A stretch of DNA of 64,000 nucleotides, taken from the NCBI GenBank assembly GCA_024196135.1, contig JAMQCK010000056.1, positions 52,260 to 116,259 on the forward strand. Reading direction: 5' to 3'. Shown piece after piece: positions 44,691 to 55,785 of the stretch. The DNA is from Pleurotus ostreatus/Saccharomyces cerevisiae fusant (lineage: Eukaryota > Opisthokonta). The position numbers and the translations under genes were made by a program. How positions within the stretch are numbered: position 1 is the stretch's first letter; each line of letters begins with the position of its first letter. Below the pieces are notes generated by a model, which saw only the letters and a list, made by a program, of their open reading frames with translations, had not been told where the DNA came from and did no database searches.

Positions 44691-47600
44691 ATGGATATCC
44701 AGATCAAAGGTCTGCCGCCGAACCTCAACGAGTACGATGTCATCAAACTCGTCGCGAAAGTCCTCCACTCGGAGGCGTTTATGCCTGCTGAGGATGAATC
44801 TGAGGATGAGGATCTCCCGAAACAGTCTCCCACCGACAACAGGGTGAACTTCCGGGTGAAGCTCAATCGTAGCATGCAAGGTACTCATCCCTGTGCTTGG
44901 GTTAGACCGAATGTCTGACCCATTCATAGGCAGTGCACGAAACGATGGATCAGGCATCCTAACCGTTCCCACTGACAAGATAGGGAAGAGATTCCTGGCC
45001 CACGTCAAGGGTAATCCTATCAAGGTCGACAAACGGAAGATCAACTTCTGGAAGCGCAGCCCCGCTCCTTCGGGGATCGCTAGCCTTCTGGGAAAGACGC
45101 CCTTCATGGACCCGGAGATTGAGGAAACCCACGAACGTGTCGTCGAGAGCCTGAACACCAGCTTGCGTGTTGATCTTGTGCAATTTGGGGTGCTTTTCCG
45201 CCCGACGTATGCTTACCCGGTCTCGCGCGAGTTCTCTGTGGAGTGGTCGAAGCAGTATACGACTGAAGGTGTTGCATGGCTCAAATTCGAGTATGACCAC
45301 AAGCTTATCCGCCTCACCGTAAGTAGTGATTTGCTTCGCGATCGACATTGCCTGCTCAACATCTGTAGCTGGGAGACGCCACCACCGAGATGATTGGATC
45401 TAGTATTGTTATCAATTTCATCAACATCATACGCATGGCGTTGGGCTACCAGGGCAAACCTCGTACGTCCTTCACTAAAAATTGGCGGCAGACATAGTGA
45501 CTTGTAACCTTGTAGACGTCGTCTTCGAGTTGCTCACGCCGCCCGTGCTGGAGCAGATTCAGTTCCATCGGCACCCCGACGACGACCGTAAATCGAAGTT
45601 GCGCATCGGACATCTCAACGGCGCTCACCTGGCTGTGTCGCCATATGCGTGGCAGCTCCGCATCGAGCTGACCGACAAAGACTACACAGACCTCGGGCTC
45701 GCCTTCTGCGACCTCTGCAAGAAGGCTGGCATCGACAACCTGCTGGTCCAGATGAAGACTATCGGGCCCAACAGGCAAGTGAAGTGGCACCAGATCGACG
45801 CCAATGGCCACAAATTCTTCGAGCGAAAGCGCATCGAGCGCCTCACCCGCGACTTCGCCAAGTTTCCCTGGCCTGTGGCTTTTCAGCTCGAGGCGCTCTT
45901 GCGCAACGGACGCATCACCACCGGAGAGATTGAGAGCAGCTTGAACGCTATCCGTGCGCTTTGTGAAACGTACCCGGAGCACGAATGCGCACGCGTTGGC
46001 GATCTGCTGCGCAAGTTCAACATCGAGCTGGGCAAGAGGCCGGCGACTGAGAGTCCCCGGGCCTGCTTCGACCGCGTCATGAAGTTGTTCCAGTTCACTG
46101 AGTTGCACATCACGCCAGGGTACTTCCAGTGCTGCCATATCATCTTCACGCCTACGCGGACAGTGCTTGAAGGGCCGTATCCGGTTCAGAGCAACCGTAT
46201 TATCCGGAGGTATCCCGGCTACGAGCATCACTTCATCCGGGTCGAGTACGTGCTTCGCTTGCTTCTTCTTTCCGACGAGCTAACCGACCTTACAGATTCC
46301 GCGACGAAGACCGCCTCGCCTACCGCTGGGACCGCACCGTCGACGGCTCCCAATTTGTACGCGAGCGCGTCGGCGGCATCCTCGCCAACGGCTTCAAGCT
46401 CGGCGGCCGCTCCTTCGTCTTCCTCGCCTACAGCACCTCCGCCCTCCGCGAGCACTCCGTCTGGTACCTCAACGAGTTCTTCCACGAGGAGCTCGGGTAC
46501 TGGATCACCGCGGACTACATCCGCGACTCCATCGGGCACTTTCCGGAGGACTCCAAATTGGTGCGCCAGCCGTCGAAGTACGCGGCGCGGTTGGCGCAGG
46601 CGTTCACGGCGACGGAGCCGTCGGTGAAGATTAGAAGGGAGGAGTGGGAGGAGATGGAGGATTTGAGCCCGCCGCCGCCGCCGGGGAGGAGGGTGTCGCC
46701 GTATTTGTTCACGGATGGCGTAGGGACCATCTCGCGGTCGCTCGGGGACCGAATTTGGGGCAAGCTCATTAGCGAACGCGGCGGGGATCTCACGAAGCGG
46801 TTGAGGCCTGACGCTGTAGGGTTCTTACCGTTCGTACGCGCATGCCTTTGCTAACACGACCTCCGCACAGTATCAGATCCGCTTCCTGGGCTACAAAGGC
46901 ATGGTCGCGGTCGACGAGGAGATGGACAAGGAAAACACGGGCATCCACATGCGCCTCCGGCCGTCTATGCGCAAGTTCGACAGCAAAGAGGAAGACATGT
47001 GGGAAGCCGACATCGAGATCGCGCGCTATTTTGCCTATCCAAACAACATGTTCACGAACAAGTAAGCTCGTCACTCCTCGGCTCACACTTGCGTCCAACT
47101 CACAATCCACGTACAGAGCCCTTGTAACCGTGCTAGAAAACCTTGGCGTCGGCTGCGACGAGTTCGAGAAGCTGCAGCAGAGTGCCGTCGCCAGCGTCGA
47201 GCGCATCCACGACGATATCGACGCGTGGCGCGACGTCCTGCGCTCGAACAATCTCTGCCGCACTTTCCGCCTCGTGCACATCCTCGACAACTTCGTCGCT
47301 ATGGGCCTCGGGATGCAAGCCACCCCCGGCCGCCCCCGCCGGCCTCCGCAACCCGGCTTTGACAGCCCGTTCTTCAAGAAGATCCGCGAGGTGGCGCGGA
47401 TGGCGATTTTGAGGGATATCAAGCATGATGCGAGGTTTGGAATTCCGGATAGCTATAAGTTGGTGGGTATTGCGGATGAGGGGCCGGCGTATATCAGGGC
47501 GGGCAAGGAAAATGTGTACTGCCTGGGGGATAGGGAGATTTATGGTGAGATACAGCGATTGTACGTGTGCGGTGATTGACCTCTGTTGTAGCTTGTGTGC

Positions 47601-49119
47601 AGCGAACGGAGGGCGAAGACCCCGTATGGCTGGAAGGGAACTGTATCATCTCTCGCAGTCCTGTCACGCATGTAGGAGACGGTAAGAGTTGACAAGGCCA
47701 TCAGGATCGCTTTTCTAACTTCGAGCGTAGTCCAGCGAGTGCATGCCATTGGCAAGCCTCCTGCACACATGTTATCCTCCTTCGGAAAGCTGAAGAACTT
47801 GGTGGTGCTCCCGTCCGTAGGTGAGTGATTCTTGCAATCTATAGCTCGTCGTGCTCATCAATCACCGTGAAGGCGACCGCTCGTTATGCTCCATGCTCAG
47901 TGGAGGAGATCTCGACGGGTGAGGATACGCCTCGCAAACGCGCAGTACCATACTGAACTCCGCTGCAGCGATCTGTACGACATCATCATGTGCGAGGACC
48001 TGCTGTACTCTCAGCAGGAGAAGCCTCTTGACTTCGACCCCGGCGAGACTTTCCAGCTCAATCGGCCGGCGACGGTCGATGACATATGCAACTTTATCGT
48101 TGAGTACATCAACTCGGACGTCGTGGTATGCATGTCCTTTGATCTTTCCTTACGATGTATCCCTGACCCATGGCTCCGTAGGGCCTGCTGTCTGACCGCT
48201 TGCTGGTCATAGCGGATCAGTCCAAGGTTAGTGAAAGAATCATCAGCATCTTCTACCCTGAACGCCGTTTAGAACGGTATATTCGACGAGGATTGCGTGA
48301 AGATCGCCAAACTGTGCTCTCAGGTATGCTCGTTGCAATAGGCCAAACCTTAGTTCTGACGGCTCTTAGGCGGTCGATTACCCGAAGCAAGGCATACCGG
48401 TGGATTTGGAGAACGGTAATTTGCCGCGTCCGCTCATGAGGCAAAAGGTGAGTACGCCGTATAGCTTCGAGAGAACATGATTGACATGCCTCTTACGACA
48501 GCCCGATTGGCACGCCGCCGAGGTCATTCGTCCGCGAGACAACGACTACTACCGCTCCGACAAGGCGCTCGGGCGACTGTATCGCAATATTCAGATCCGC
48601 GAAGTTGAAGCTCTGTCCGGGGAAGAGGCTGCGTCCACGACTGGAGCCGACGCCATCACAAAGGCAATCGAGCGTCGCGCGGAAGAATATCTGGACGACT
48701 CATTGCCCTTCGAAAACGACCTCGTGCAGCTCTTCAAGCGGTACGCCGAGGAGTTGCGCTACATCTGCACGACGCATACGGTCTCAAACACGCCGGGCGT
48801 CGAGCTCATCGAGGAGGAGGTCGTGGTCGGGACCATCCTCGCGAAGTGCTCGCAGAATAGGTGGCGCAGGGATAGGATCGGCAGGATGAACCTGCACATG
48901 AGCCAATTGATCCACACCGTCGAGCGTGGCATTCGCTGGGGCGATCCCCAAGACCATGCCGATCAGCTTCATACGCTGAACCGCGCGTTCCAGGCATGGA
49001 AGCTCAGCGTTGCGCATTACGAAGATTGGGGCGCGAAGAGTTTCGGCCTCATTGTCCTTGCTTATATCTTCGACCGCCTGCAAATTCTGGAGGCGGCACG
49101 AGAAGCGGAGTTGTTGTGA
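44691..49119 (+). CDS. Cellular RNA-dependent RNA polymerase (RNA silencing type)
   Basis: The start is ATG 44691 in CCACCATGG (MDIQIKGLPPNLNEYDVIKL, RRM-like); the stop is at 49117-49119 after LEAAREAELL. Over ten introns. It belongs to the eukaryotic RdRP family (QDE-1/RDR). Landmarks: HHFIRVEFRDEDRLAYRWDR, ILANGFKLGGRSFVFLAYST then SALREHSVW, TDGVGTISRSLGD, YQIRFLGYKGMVAVDEEM, RPSMRKF, PVTHVGDVQRVHAIGKPP, LKNLVVLPSVGDRSLCSMLS, and the catalytic GGDLDGDLYDI, whose DLDGD aspartates are all present but split by an intron after the second Asp. NPxG-type and AVDYPKQGIPV motifs follow. It is predicted to make dsRNA from aberrant transcripts, feeding Dicer/Argonaute in quelling-like defence against transposons. 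No frameshift was seen in the joined exons. Confidence 0.93.
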
Positions 49120-49170
49120 ACCTGGCCACGATCTGCCCCTTGTATCCTCTAGTATGTCCGTGTATTACTA

Positions 49171-49178
49171 CTACCCTG
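49171..49178 (+). repeat. Left target-site duplication of the MITE
   Basis: CTACCCTG, repeated exactly at 49828-49835 on the other side of the element. Confidence 0.9.
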
Positions 49179-49827
49179 TAGGGATGCGCACCGTCCGTAA
49201 GCATACGGTTTGTACGGGACCGTAGTTACGGCACCGTACCCGTACCGTGGCCAGTTTGCCAGCTTGCAGATACGGACGGTGACGGTACGGGTGCATAACC
49301 GTACGACCGTATATGCAGAAGCCGTATACGGGTTGATACGGCTTACGCAACGGGGGAAGCCAAACCGCGCAGGAGTAGCCCCAGAGCTAGATAGATCCTT
49401 TCCGCACATCCCTCTATTGATATGGCAGCTCCGGGAGACAGACGTGACGACTACAACACCTCTTGGCGAGAGTTGGTTGAGGGTGCCGGCGCGCGTGACT
49501 AGTCATCACGCACTGTGACAAATTGTCACCAGGTCCCAAATCGCTCCTCTTTCGCCCCTGATGGAGTCGCAGGATACAGATGAGCATATGTGAGGAGTGA
49601 CAGATGTGGATAAGTCCCTTAAACTGACTTGATACAGCCTTGAAGGCAAAGTGAACTCAGCGAAGCCTAAGGGTGTAACCGTATACCGTATACGGATGGT
49701 TCGAACCCGTACCCGTGCCGTCGCCCATCTTGCCCTCCCAGATACGGTACGGGTACGCTACGGATGTGGCCGTCGCTGCCCGTACCCGTAAACCCCGTAC
49801 CCGTAAAACGGACGGTGCGCATCCCTA
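49179..49827. mobile_element. 649-bp hAT-like MITE with 8-bp target duplication
   Basis: Termini are TAGGGATGCGCACCGTCCGT at 49179-49198 and its perfect inverse at 49808-49827. An 8-bp direct repeat CTACCCTG flanks it (49171-49178 and 49828-49835). The TAGGG start, short terminal repeats and 8-bp duplication are hallmarks of hAT elements. Both ends carry many copies of ACGGGTACGG-type motifs in both orientations. The central ~300 bp are unrelated and non-coding, so mobility would need a transposase encoded elsewhere. The intact duplication and repeats suggest a fairly young insertion. It begins 59 bp after the RdRP stop codon, likely in or near that gene's 3' UTR. Confidence 0.92.
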
Positions 49828-49835
49828 CTACCCTG
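49828..49835 (+). repeat. Right target-site duplication of the MITE
   Basis: CTACCCTG, identical to 49171-49178. Confidence 0.9.
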
Positions 49836-50226
49836 TGTGCTTGTTCTGAAGGAGTTGGTGTTTGACTCTCTGTGTAGCACGATGCCTTTGTTGTTCACCT
49901 GAATAACGTTCAACCTGGCGAGACAGGACATGCGTCGATTGTCACGACGTCGCCGGATAGTCCTCGGAGTCAATCTGAGGCAATTTCGATCGAGGTGTAG
50001 GCAAAGATAGCTCGGCAAGTAGCATGCAACGCTCTATTCTACTATGGCTATTACACCTCGTTACCCGGGAACGCGCAGGAGGATCGTATCTCTAGGCTAG
50101 TCGAGGAACACAGCAGGGGATACTAATAGTCTATGGAATTATCTTCGGTTGTACTGTAAGTAAACGATGCAGTAATTAGGCACATCATAAGTATTGTAAA
50201 GATCCACTGGGCAAACGGTTCTACAG
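49836..50226. other. Intergenic region after the MITE
   Basis: 391 bases, AT-richer, no recognisable gene. It is the 3' flank of the minus-strand F-box gene and the region into which RdRP transcripts may extend. Confidence 0.45.
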
Positions 50227-51732
50227 TCAACAAGTTCCCCCAACTTCACAAGAGAGGACAAGATATTCCCGATCATTGCTGATAGCACAGTCTGTCGTGA
50301 CATCAACCATCCACACCTCCATCCTTCGACGGCACGCCGGTTCGTGCGCCCCCTCGCCCGACTGCAGGAACCTGGCCTTCAGGACCTGGCGCATACCCCG
50401 AACATCGCTGGCGTCCGTGGCGTGAAGCTTGAGTTCCGTAAGACGCGGTAAGTGCTTGAACGTGCAGCCGTCCCCTTCCTCCCGCTCCAGAAGCAAATCA
50501 AAGAAACGCCTCACGAAGTCTCCCGTGATGTCGAGGGTCGTCAGATGGGGCGCGCACTTGAACAAGGGGTCGAAATCATCGTTGATCTCCACGTACTCCA
50601 CCGCCTTGAGGACTAGCTTGGTAAGCGGCGCGCAGGATCGGTAGAGAAGGGAGGCGCAGAAGCCGGTGAACATGAAAAACTGGTCCTGGTCGGATATGGT
50701 CGTAGACAGCTCCTCGAGAGACGGTGTGGTCAAGGCGTATAATAGGCCACAGGGATAATCGTCGCCAGGCGCCGTGACTATCTCAAGGCTTCGAAGGTGG
50801 CGAAGAGTAATCTTCTCCGTGGGCCACCGGTCTCCAGCTTGATCCAGTATGGACCACTCCGAGAAGAACTTGAACTCCTCCAGGTTGCAACAATGCGATA
50901 GTTGTTGGAGGAGCGTGCTATACGAAGTATAGGCATCGGCATCGTGCAAGACCTTCAGCTGATGCCACGGGGCGCAGATGCTTAGGGCCGACGGCAGCCG
51001 CCCGATACGCAGCCCTCTGAGATTGGGCGCGTTTCTCAGATTGATGCATCCGTCGCCGTGTGTCAATAAGCCCCTCGATCCCTCTATGCCGAAGAATTCC
51101 AGCTGGGAGAAGTCGCCATAAACTACGTGCCACGAGCCGCACCATTTCGGTAGGACGATATTGACTCTCCGCCACCGGGGCGCCTGGGCTTGCAAAGCTT
51201 GCAGCGCACTAGTGTATACCTGAGAATGGCAGGTCGTAGCGTCCAGATCGAGGTCGAGAGGATGGCCGTGGCTGTTGGAGAGCGCCTTTCGGAAGATCTG
51301 ATGTTGCCAGGCGACAAACGGGGAGTCAAAACGAGCGCTTCGAAGGCGAACACGGAGATTGCTCCACAGGTGGGACGAATGGCAAGTGACGATGACGCGC
51401 CAGCGGTGACAGACCTGACTGAGCGTCCATGGGCAGAGACCAGTATCTAGGAAATTGTAATCGGTCGGAAGATCGGTGATGCACAGTGCGAAGACATCCG
51501 CAAGGAGCTCTGCGGGAAGGGTGGCGATGCTGCTCGCTTGGACAGTGTCGCTTGTAGAGAACTCGCGTGGCGGCGGAGGCATGGTGAGGACAGTTCGAGT
51601 GAGCAGTGGCCCTTGTTGAAAGGCGCTAAGGTCATTGACAGGCCGTCGACATGCGAAGGTGAAGTTGCGCCGCAATGTCGAAGCTACGCCTTTGTCGTCG
51701 ATCTGCGTGTCGCAGACACCGAATTGAAACAT
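50227..51732 (-). CDS. F-box-like domain protein
   Basis: A single exon of 501 codons from the ATG at 51732 (MFQFGVCDTQIDDKG) to the stop at 50227. A later ATG (MPPPPREFSTSD, about residue 51) could also start translation, because the first 50 residues are not family-like. The F-box-like motif is at ~65-120: IATLPAELLADVFALCI, then CPWTLSQVCHRWRVIV and HLWSNLRVRL. Beyond it, LRR-like units recur (CCNLEEFKFFSEW; ITLRHLRSLEIVTAPG; APLTKLVLKAVEYVEI; APHLTTLDITGDFV; LPRLTELKLHATDA). As for other mushroom F-box proteins, an SCF adaptor role is likely and the target unknown. It is divergent from the BTB gene. Confidence 0.85.
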   Translation of the reverse strand: MFQFGVCDTQIDDKGVASTLRRNFTFACRRPVNDLSAFQQGPLLTRTVLTMPPPPREFSTSDTVQASSIATLPAELLADVFALCITDLPTDYNFLDTGLCPWTLSQVCHRWRVIVTCHSSHLWSNLRVRLRSARFDSPFVAWQHQIFRKALSNSHGHPLDLDLDATTCHSQVYTSALQALQAQAPRWRRVNIVLPKWCGSWHVVYGDFSQLEFFGIEGSRGLLTHGDGCINLRNAPNLRGLRIGRLPSALSICAPWHQLKVLHDADAYTSYSTLLQQLSHCCNLEEFKFFSEWSILDQAGDRWPTEKITLRHLRSLEIVTAPGDDYPCGLLYALTTPSLEELSTTISDQDQFFMFTGFCASLLYRSCAPLTKLVLKAVEYVEINDDFDPLFKCAPHLTTLDITGDFVRRFFDLLLEREEGDGCTFKHLPRLTELKLHATDASDVRGMRQVLKARFLQSGEGAHEPACRRRMEVWMVDVTTDCAISNDREYLVLSCEVGGTC

Positions 51733-52375
51733 GGTGAATGAGGGACTAGTCAGTGAGGGGAGAGAGAGAGGAAGAGCGAAGGGCGTACCTGTTTATATAG
51801 TGTGCTTTTATACAGCGGAACAACAATCCCACATGAATGTTGGCCGCGACACACGCTGCTCGGACCGCGCTGCGGCATGGCCACAGCTGTGTTGCGATAT
51901 AGACTCGTCCATTCATGAGCCGAGCCTTTGTCTTGCGCGTTATTGTGACTCGAGTAATCTCGACCCAGGTCGTCATCATCCATCGAAGCGCTGGCATACA
52001 GATCGAAGTTAACTAATAACCATCGTGTGAACGAACGGCGAATCCGGACGGCAAAGGCCGCTGGCCAGTGCCCACAGAATAGTTGTCCGGTCATTTCTCT
52101 GCTTGCATTGGCCAGAAAGAGCGATGATTTTTAAGAATTAGATGGGCGCCGGAAGCAAGCCTGTATGAAGGGTGGGAAGCGGCGACATGAGGGTCGGGAG
52201 CAAAGTGCCAAATAGGCAATTCTGGAAATCCCCGCCGGCGATATCCTCAATCAATTCCCGACCGGATATTCACATCTCCTTCTTGCTTCCTCCCTCCACC
52301 ATCGCCATCCCGCCTTGCTGTATACCAGCCAACTATCCTAGTCGCTCATTTCTATTCACCCGCACATTCCTTACT
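51733..52375. other. Divergent intergenic region between F-box and BTB genes
   Basis: 643 bases with the promoters of both. Short frames on both strands near 51750-52094 lack motifs. No repeat or RNA gene was recognised. Confidence 0.5.
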
Positions 52376-53588
52376 ATGTTGAACCACTCTATCCCGCCGG
52401 CCTCCCAGGTCCAGCACACGAGCTCTGGCGTTCCGTTCTCGGCGCTCACGCGAACCTCGCTCTACTTTTCTGACGGCAACATCGTACTCGTCGCTGGCAA
52501 CGCGCTCTTCAAGGTCCATCGAGGGCAACTCGCTCGGCACTCTGAAGTCTTCCAGGGTCTGTTCACGCTGCCTACTCCGCCGCAAGATCAGCTCTACGAT
52601 GGCTGCCAATGGATCGAGCTTTTCGACTCTCCGAAGGACGTCTTCTACTGGCTTGCGTCACTCTACGATGGCCTGTGAGTAGCAACATCATATCCTGGAG
52701 GCTTGCGATGCTAACATCGCGGTTAGCTACTTTCCTTCTCCTCGCGCTCTGCAGTTCCCGGCCTTGGCTTCGACGCTACGTCTCTCCGGCAAATACTTCT
52801 CCACAACGCTTCAAGGGATCTGTGCTCAGCGACTCGCCCTCGACTGGCCCAACACACTCGAAGGCTGGGATCGCCGCGAGGCCGAAGCCACCCTGCCCTC
52901 CGAGTCCGGCCCCCGCTACTGCCCGCGCGATTTCGCCCCGCACCCCGTCTCCGTCATCTTCACCGCCCTCGAGCTCGACCTCCCCGAGCTCCTCCCCTCC
53001 GCCATGTACGACCTCTCGCGCTACGGGCCCAGCCGCGTCCTCGCCGGCGCGATCGTCCCGCATGGGCCCTACTCGGACGAGCCCGCGCACCGCGCCATGG
53101 GCCACGGCCCGCACGAGGTGCAGTCGCTCCCGCGCGAGCTGCTCGTGCGTGTGCTGCGCGGGCGGGAGAACGGCCAGCGCTACATCTCGATGTTCATCAC
53201 GCGGGAGCTGCAGGACCGCGCGCCGAGCCAGCGGTGCTTCTACATGGCGCTGCAGCACGCGGCGCCGTCGCCGTGCCAGGAGTCGTTCTACTTCATTACG
53301 CTCAATATCCTGCGCTCGGTCGGCGGTATTGCGTCTGGGCGCGACGGGGACCCGCTCTTTACGCTTCTGCACGCGAAGGAGATGATGGACCGGACGGACT
53401 TTGAGGACGGGCAGGGCGATGGGCCGAAGGCGCTCCGCATCTGCGGCGAGTGTCGGCGGGAGCTGGGCAAGTCGATCGAGGACGCGCGGGAGGAGGTCTG
53501 GAGCTCGTTGCCGCAGTGGTATGGGCTGGAGAGGGAGGAGGGCGAGGTGGGCTTGGAGGACAGCTTTGAGTGCAACGTTACGATCTAG
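52376..53588 (+). CDS. BTB/POZ domain protein
   Basis: Two exons, 52376-52674 and 52727-53588, join in frame over a 52-nt GT-AG intron (386 residues). The ATG at 52376 (MLNHSIPPASQVQHTSS) is preferred over upstream in-frame codons because the BTB fold follows closely. The BTB region spans ~25-110: LYFSDGNIVLVAGNALFKVH, GQLARHSEVFQGLFTLP, WIELFDSPKDVFYWLASLYD, then LQFPALASTLRLSGKYFSTT. The C-terminal part is a conserved helical region ending in RICGECRRELGKSIEDARE (CxxC) and VWSSLPQWYGL, typical of the large Agaricomycete BTB family. BTB proteins often act as Cul3 adaptors or dimerisation modules, but no partner is evident here. Confidence 0.9.
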
Positions 53589-53811
53589 TTCACGACGTGT
53601 GATGACCCGGCATTTTCCTATACTTCATGACACGGAATACCTATACGATCCGATACGATTACGATACTACACAATGCAGACGTGAGTCTAACACAAAAAA
53701 GCCTGAGAAGGATACAGGAAGTCCAATTCTAGAAGTGAAGTTGAATTCCGAGGCCATAAAAGCCCATGATAGTTGATTAGGGTGTACAGTGAACGAGCCG
53801 TTCTTGTTGGT

Positions 53812-55405
53812 CTATAGGACTGCACAACATAAGCATACCGCGGGATGACATCGTGCGGAGGTCGACGTACCTCGCAAGAAAGACATCCTGAAGAACAGCT
53901 GCAGGAACATGAGCACCAACACGACAGCCGCTATCGCATTCCGTAGCGTGATCTGCGCTTGGACGCGCCTGCGCCACGCCAGCGCAGGCGGCCCCTTCGC
54001 GCCGGCCTCGTCGATGGCGGCGACTTCGTCTGCGGTCAGGGGTTCTGCGTAGGGGTGAGTATATGCGCGAAAAGTTACGATGTACCGATGGAAATCACGA
54101 TGCCAACTTACCCAACTCGCTGATAGCGAGGTACTCCTCCATATGGCTACGGGTCGAGCTCGTCCTATACACCAGCCAGTCAGTCGTTGAGCTCCTTTTG
54201 AACAAAGCATAGCAGAAAACGTACGTGACAATGACGACGCCCTTCGCCCGGACCCAGAGGAAGAGGGCCTGCACCGGTGTTGCATTGCGCTTTGCAGCTG
54301 CGGCTGCGAGCGGCGCGTCGACGGGGCCGCCGGGGTACTTGGTTATGGGGCTGAGGGTAGATGTGAGTATACGTGGGAGAAAGGCGGAGGGATAGGGTAG
54401 GCGTAAAAAGGGGGGAGGTGATGGAGAGCAGAGGATTGAAGGGCAAGAAATTCGGAGTGAAGTTGTACAAAGGGAGACACTCACTCGAGACTGCTATATG
54501 CCTCCACGACGATCTTGTGCGACGCGCAGAAGTCGAGCACGGGCTTCGACTCGGCGTAGTTGTAGGGGTGGAGGTGGATCTGAGAAAAATGAATAAGCAA
54601 GGTTGCAGAGGAGGTACTGAATTAGCGAGGGTACTTTGATGAGGAGCAAATGGTGGGGAGTAGATGAAGGGGGTCTACAGGGGTACACACCTGGTTGACG
54701 GCGGGGATAATCCTGGCGACGGAGAAGATGGTCTTGAAGTGCTCAACCTCGAAGTTGCTGACGCCAATGGATCTGCATGAAGGGGCAGGTATAAGGGGGA
54801 TGTATCGGATAGATGAGGGGGTGATGGACGTACCTCGCCGTCCCCTCCCATCTGAATTTCTCGAGTTGCTGCCAGACGTGGGGAAGGAGCTTGTCGCCAA
54901 TGATGCGCGGGTTATGAATGAGGTATAGGTCGACGTGCTTCAGTCCAAGCTACGCGTGCATCGCGTCAGTATAGTGTGCATGGGGGGTCCAACAGACGTG
55001 CGCACCTTCTGCAAACTGTTCTTGAAGGCGACCTGCACCGGCACACCCCCAGAGTACTTCGTCGTAACGAAGAACTCGTCCCGTGCCAACCCGGACTCGC
55101 GGATAGCCTGCCCGACGTCCTCTTCCGTCTGGTAGACTGGGTGAGGGGGTGCATGTGTCAGCGATAAGATGCGCATAGGCCGAGGAAGCAGGAAGCACGC
55201 ACACTGCGCAGTGTCGAGGTGGCTGAAGCCTACGTCGATCGCGGTCTGCACGTACTCGACGACACTCTTCCCCTTCCACTTGGAGCCCGTCCCGTAGGCT
55301 ATGGCGGGCATCTACAGCGCGCTGTGAGTCGGGGGAATTGCGGGTTCCTGTATGGACGCCACAGACCTTGTACCCGTCGTTGAGCGTGACATCCTCGAAC
55401 GTCAT
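53812..55405 (-). CDS. Aldo/keto reductase with a C-terminal membrane anchor (AKR2)
   Basis: The start is ATG 55405 (MTFEDVTLNDGYK) and the stop TAG 53812-53814. About ten exons at positions paralleling AKR1. Landmarks: MPAIAYGTGSKWKGKSVVEY, IDVGFSHLDTAQ (Asp), YQTEEDVGQAIRESGLA (Tyr), FFVTTKYSGG (Lys), LIHNPRIIG (His), ARSIGVSNFEVEHFKTIF, PITKYPGGPVDAPLAAAAAK, TPVQALFLWVRAKGVVIVT and SSTRSHMEEYLAISELG, so the catalytic tetrad is complete. Unlike AKR1, it continues past EVAAIDEAGAKGPPALAW into RRRVQAQITL and a hydrophobic segment AIAAVVLVLMFLQLFFRM. The last exon adds only two codons. The enzyme is probably tail-anchored to a membrane. It is divergent from MYND copy 4. Confidence 0.88.
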
Positions 55406-55785
55406 GGCTGGCGGTGAGGGGCTAGCGGAGGCCGGTGAGTGCAAGAAGGATAGAAGTAGAGTACGCCGCGATGGACGAAGAGGTGCTGACGGGTGGGAAA
55501 GCCAGACTTCGAGCACGACGCCATCCACGGTGAGATGGCGGAAGCGGGTGCCACGGCCCGGCTTCAGACACAATCACGCGCGCGACGCGACACGATTCTC
55601 GACCTACCCTCATCTCGACTCTGAACGCGCAGGTTGCTGTCGGCATGTCTCATTGCACGCCATTTGGGAATGCGCAACGATGCCCCCAATCCACTGAGTT
55701 CAAGCTCTCAAACAGCACGTGCTGCATTGCCGTCTTGCCTCCGCTCTAGCTTACAGCTCGCAAGTCTGTGCTTTTCCCTCTCACC
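55406..55785. other. Divergent promoter region between AKR2 and MYND copy 4
   Basis: 380 bases. CAGCACGTGCTG, a perfect 12-bp palindrome centred on CACGTG, lies at about 55715-55726, some 60-70 bp before the MYND ATG. The longer block seen upstream of copies 1 and 2 is absent. Confidence 0.5.

Noticed and set aside
49695..49712. B-box-like GGTTCGAACCC in the MITE
   Set aside because: It lies among ACGGGTACGG subterminal repeats and has no cloverleaf around it.
52609..53385. Long Arg/Ser/Thr-rich plus-strand frame within the BTB gene
   Set aside because: It is a frame-shifted shadow of the GC-rich BTB exon; its composition is typical of out-of-frame reading.
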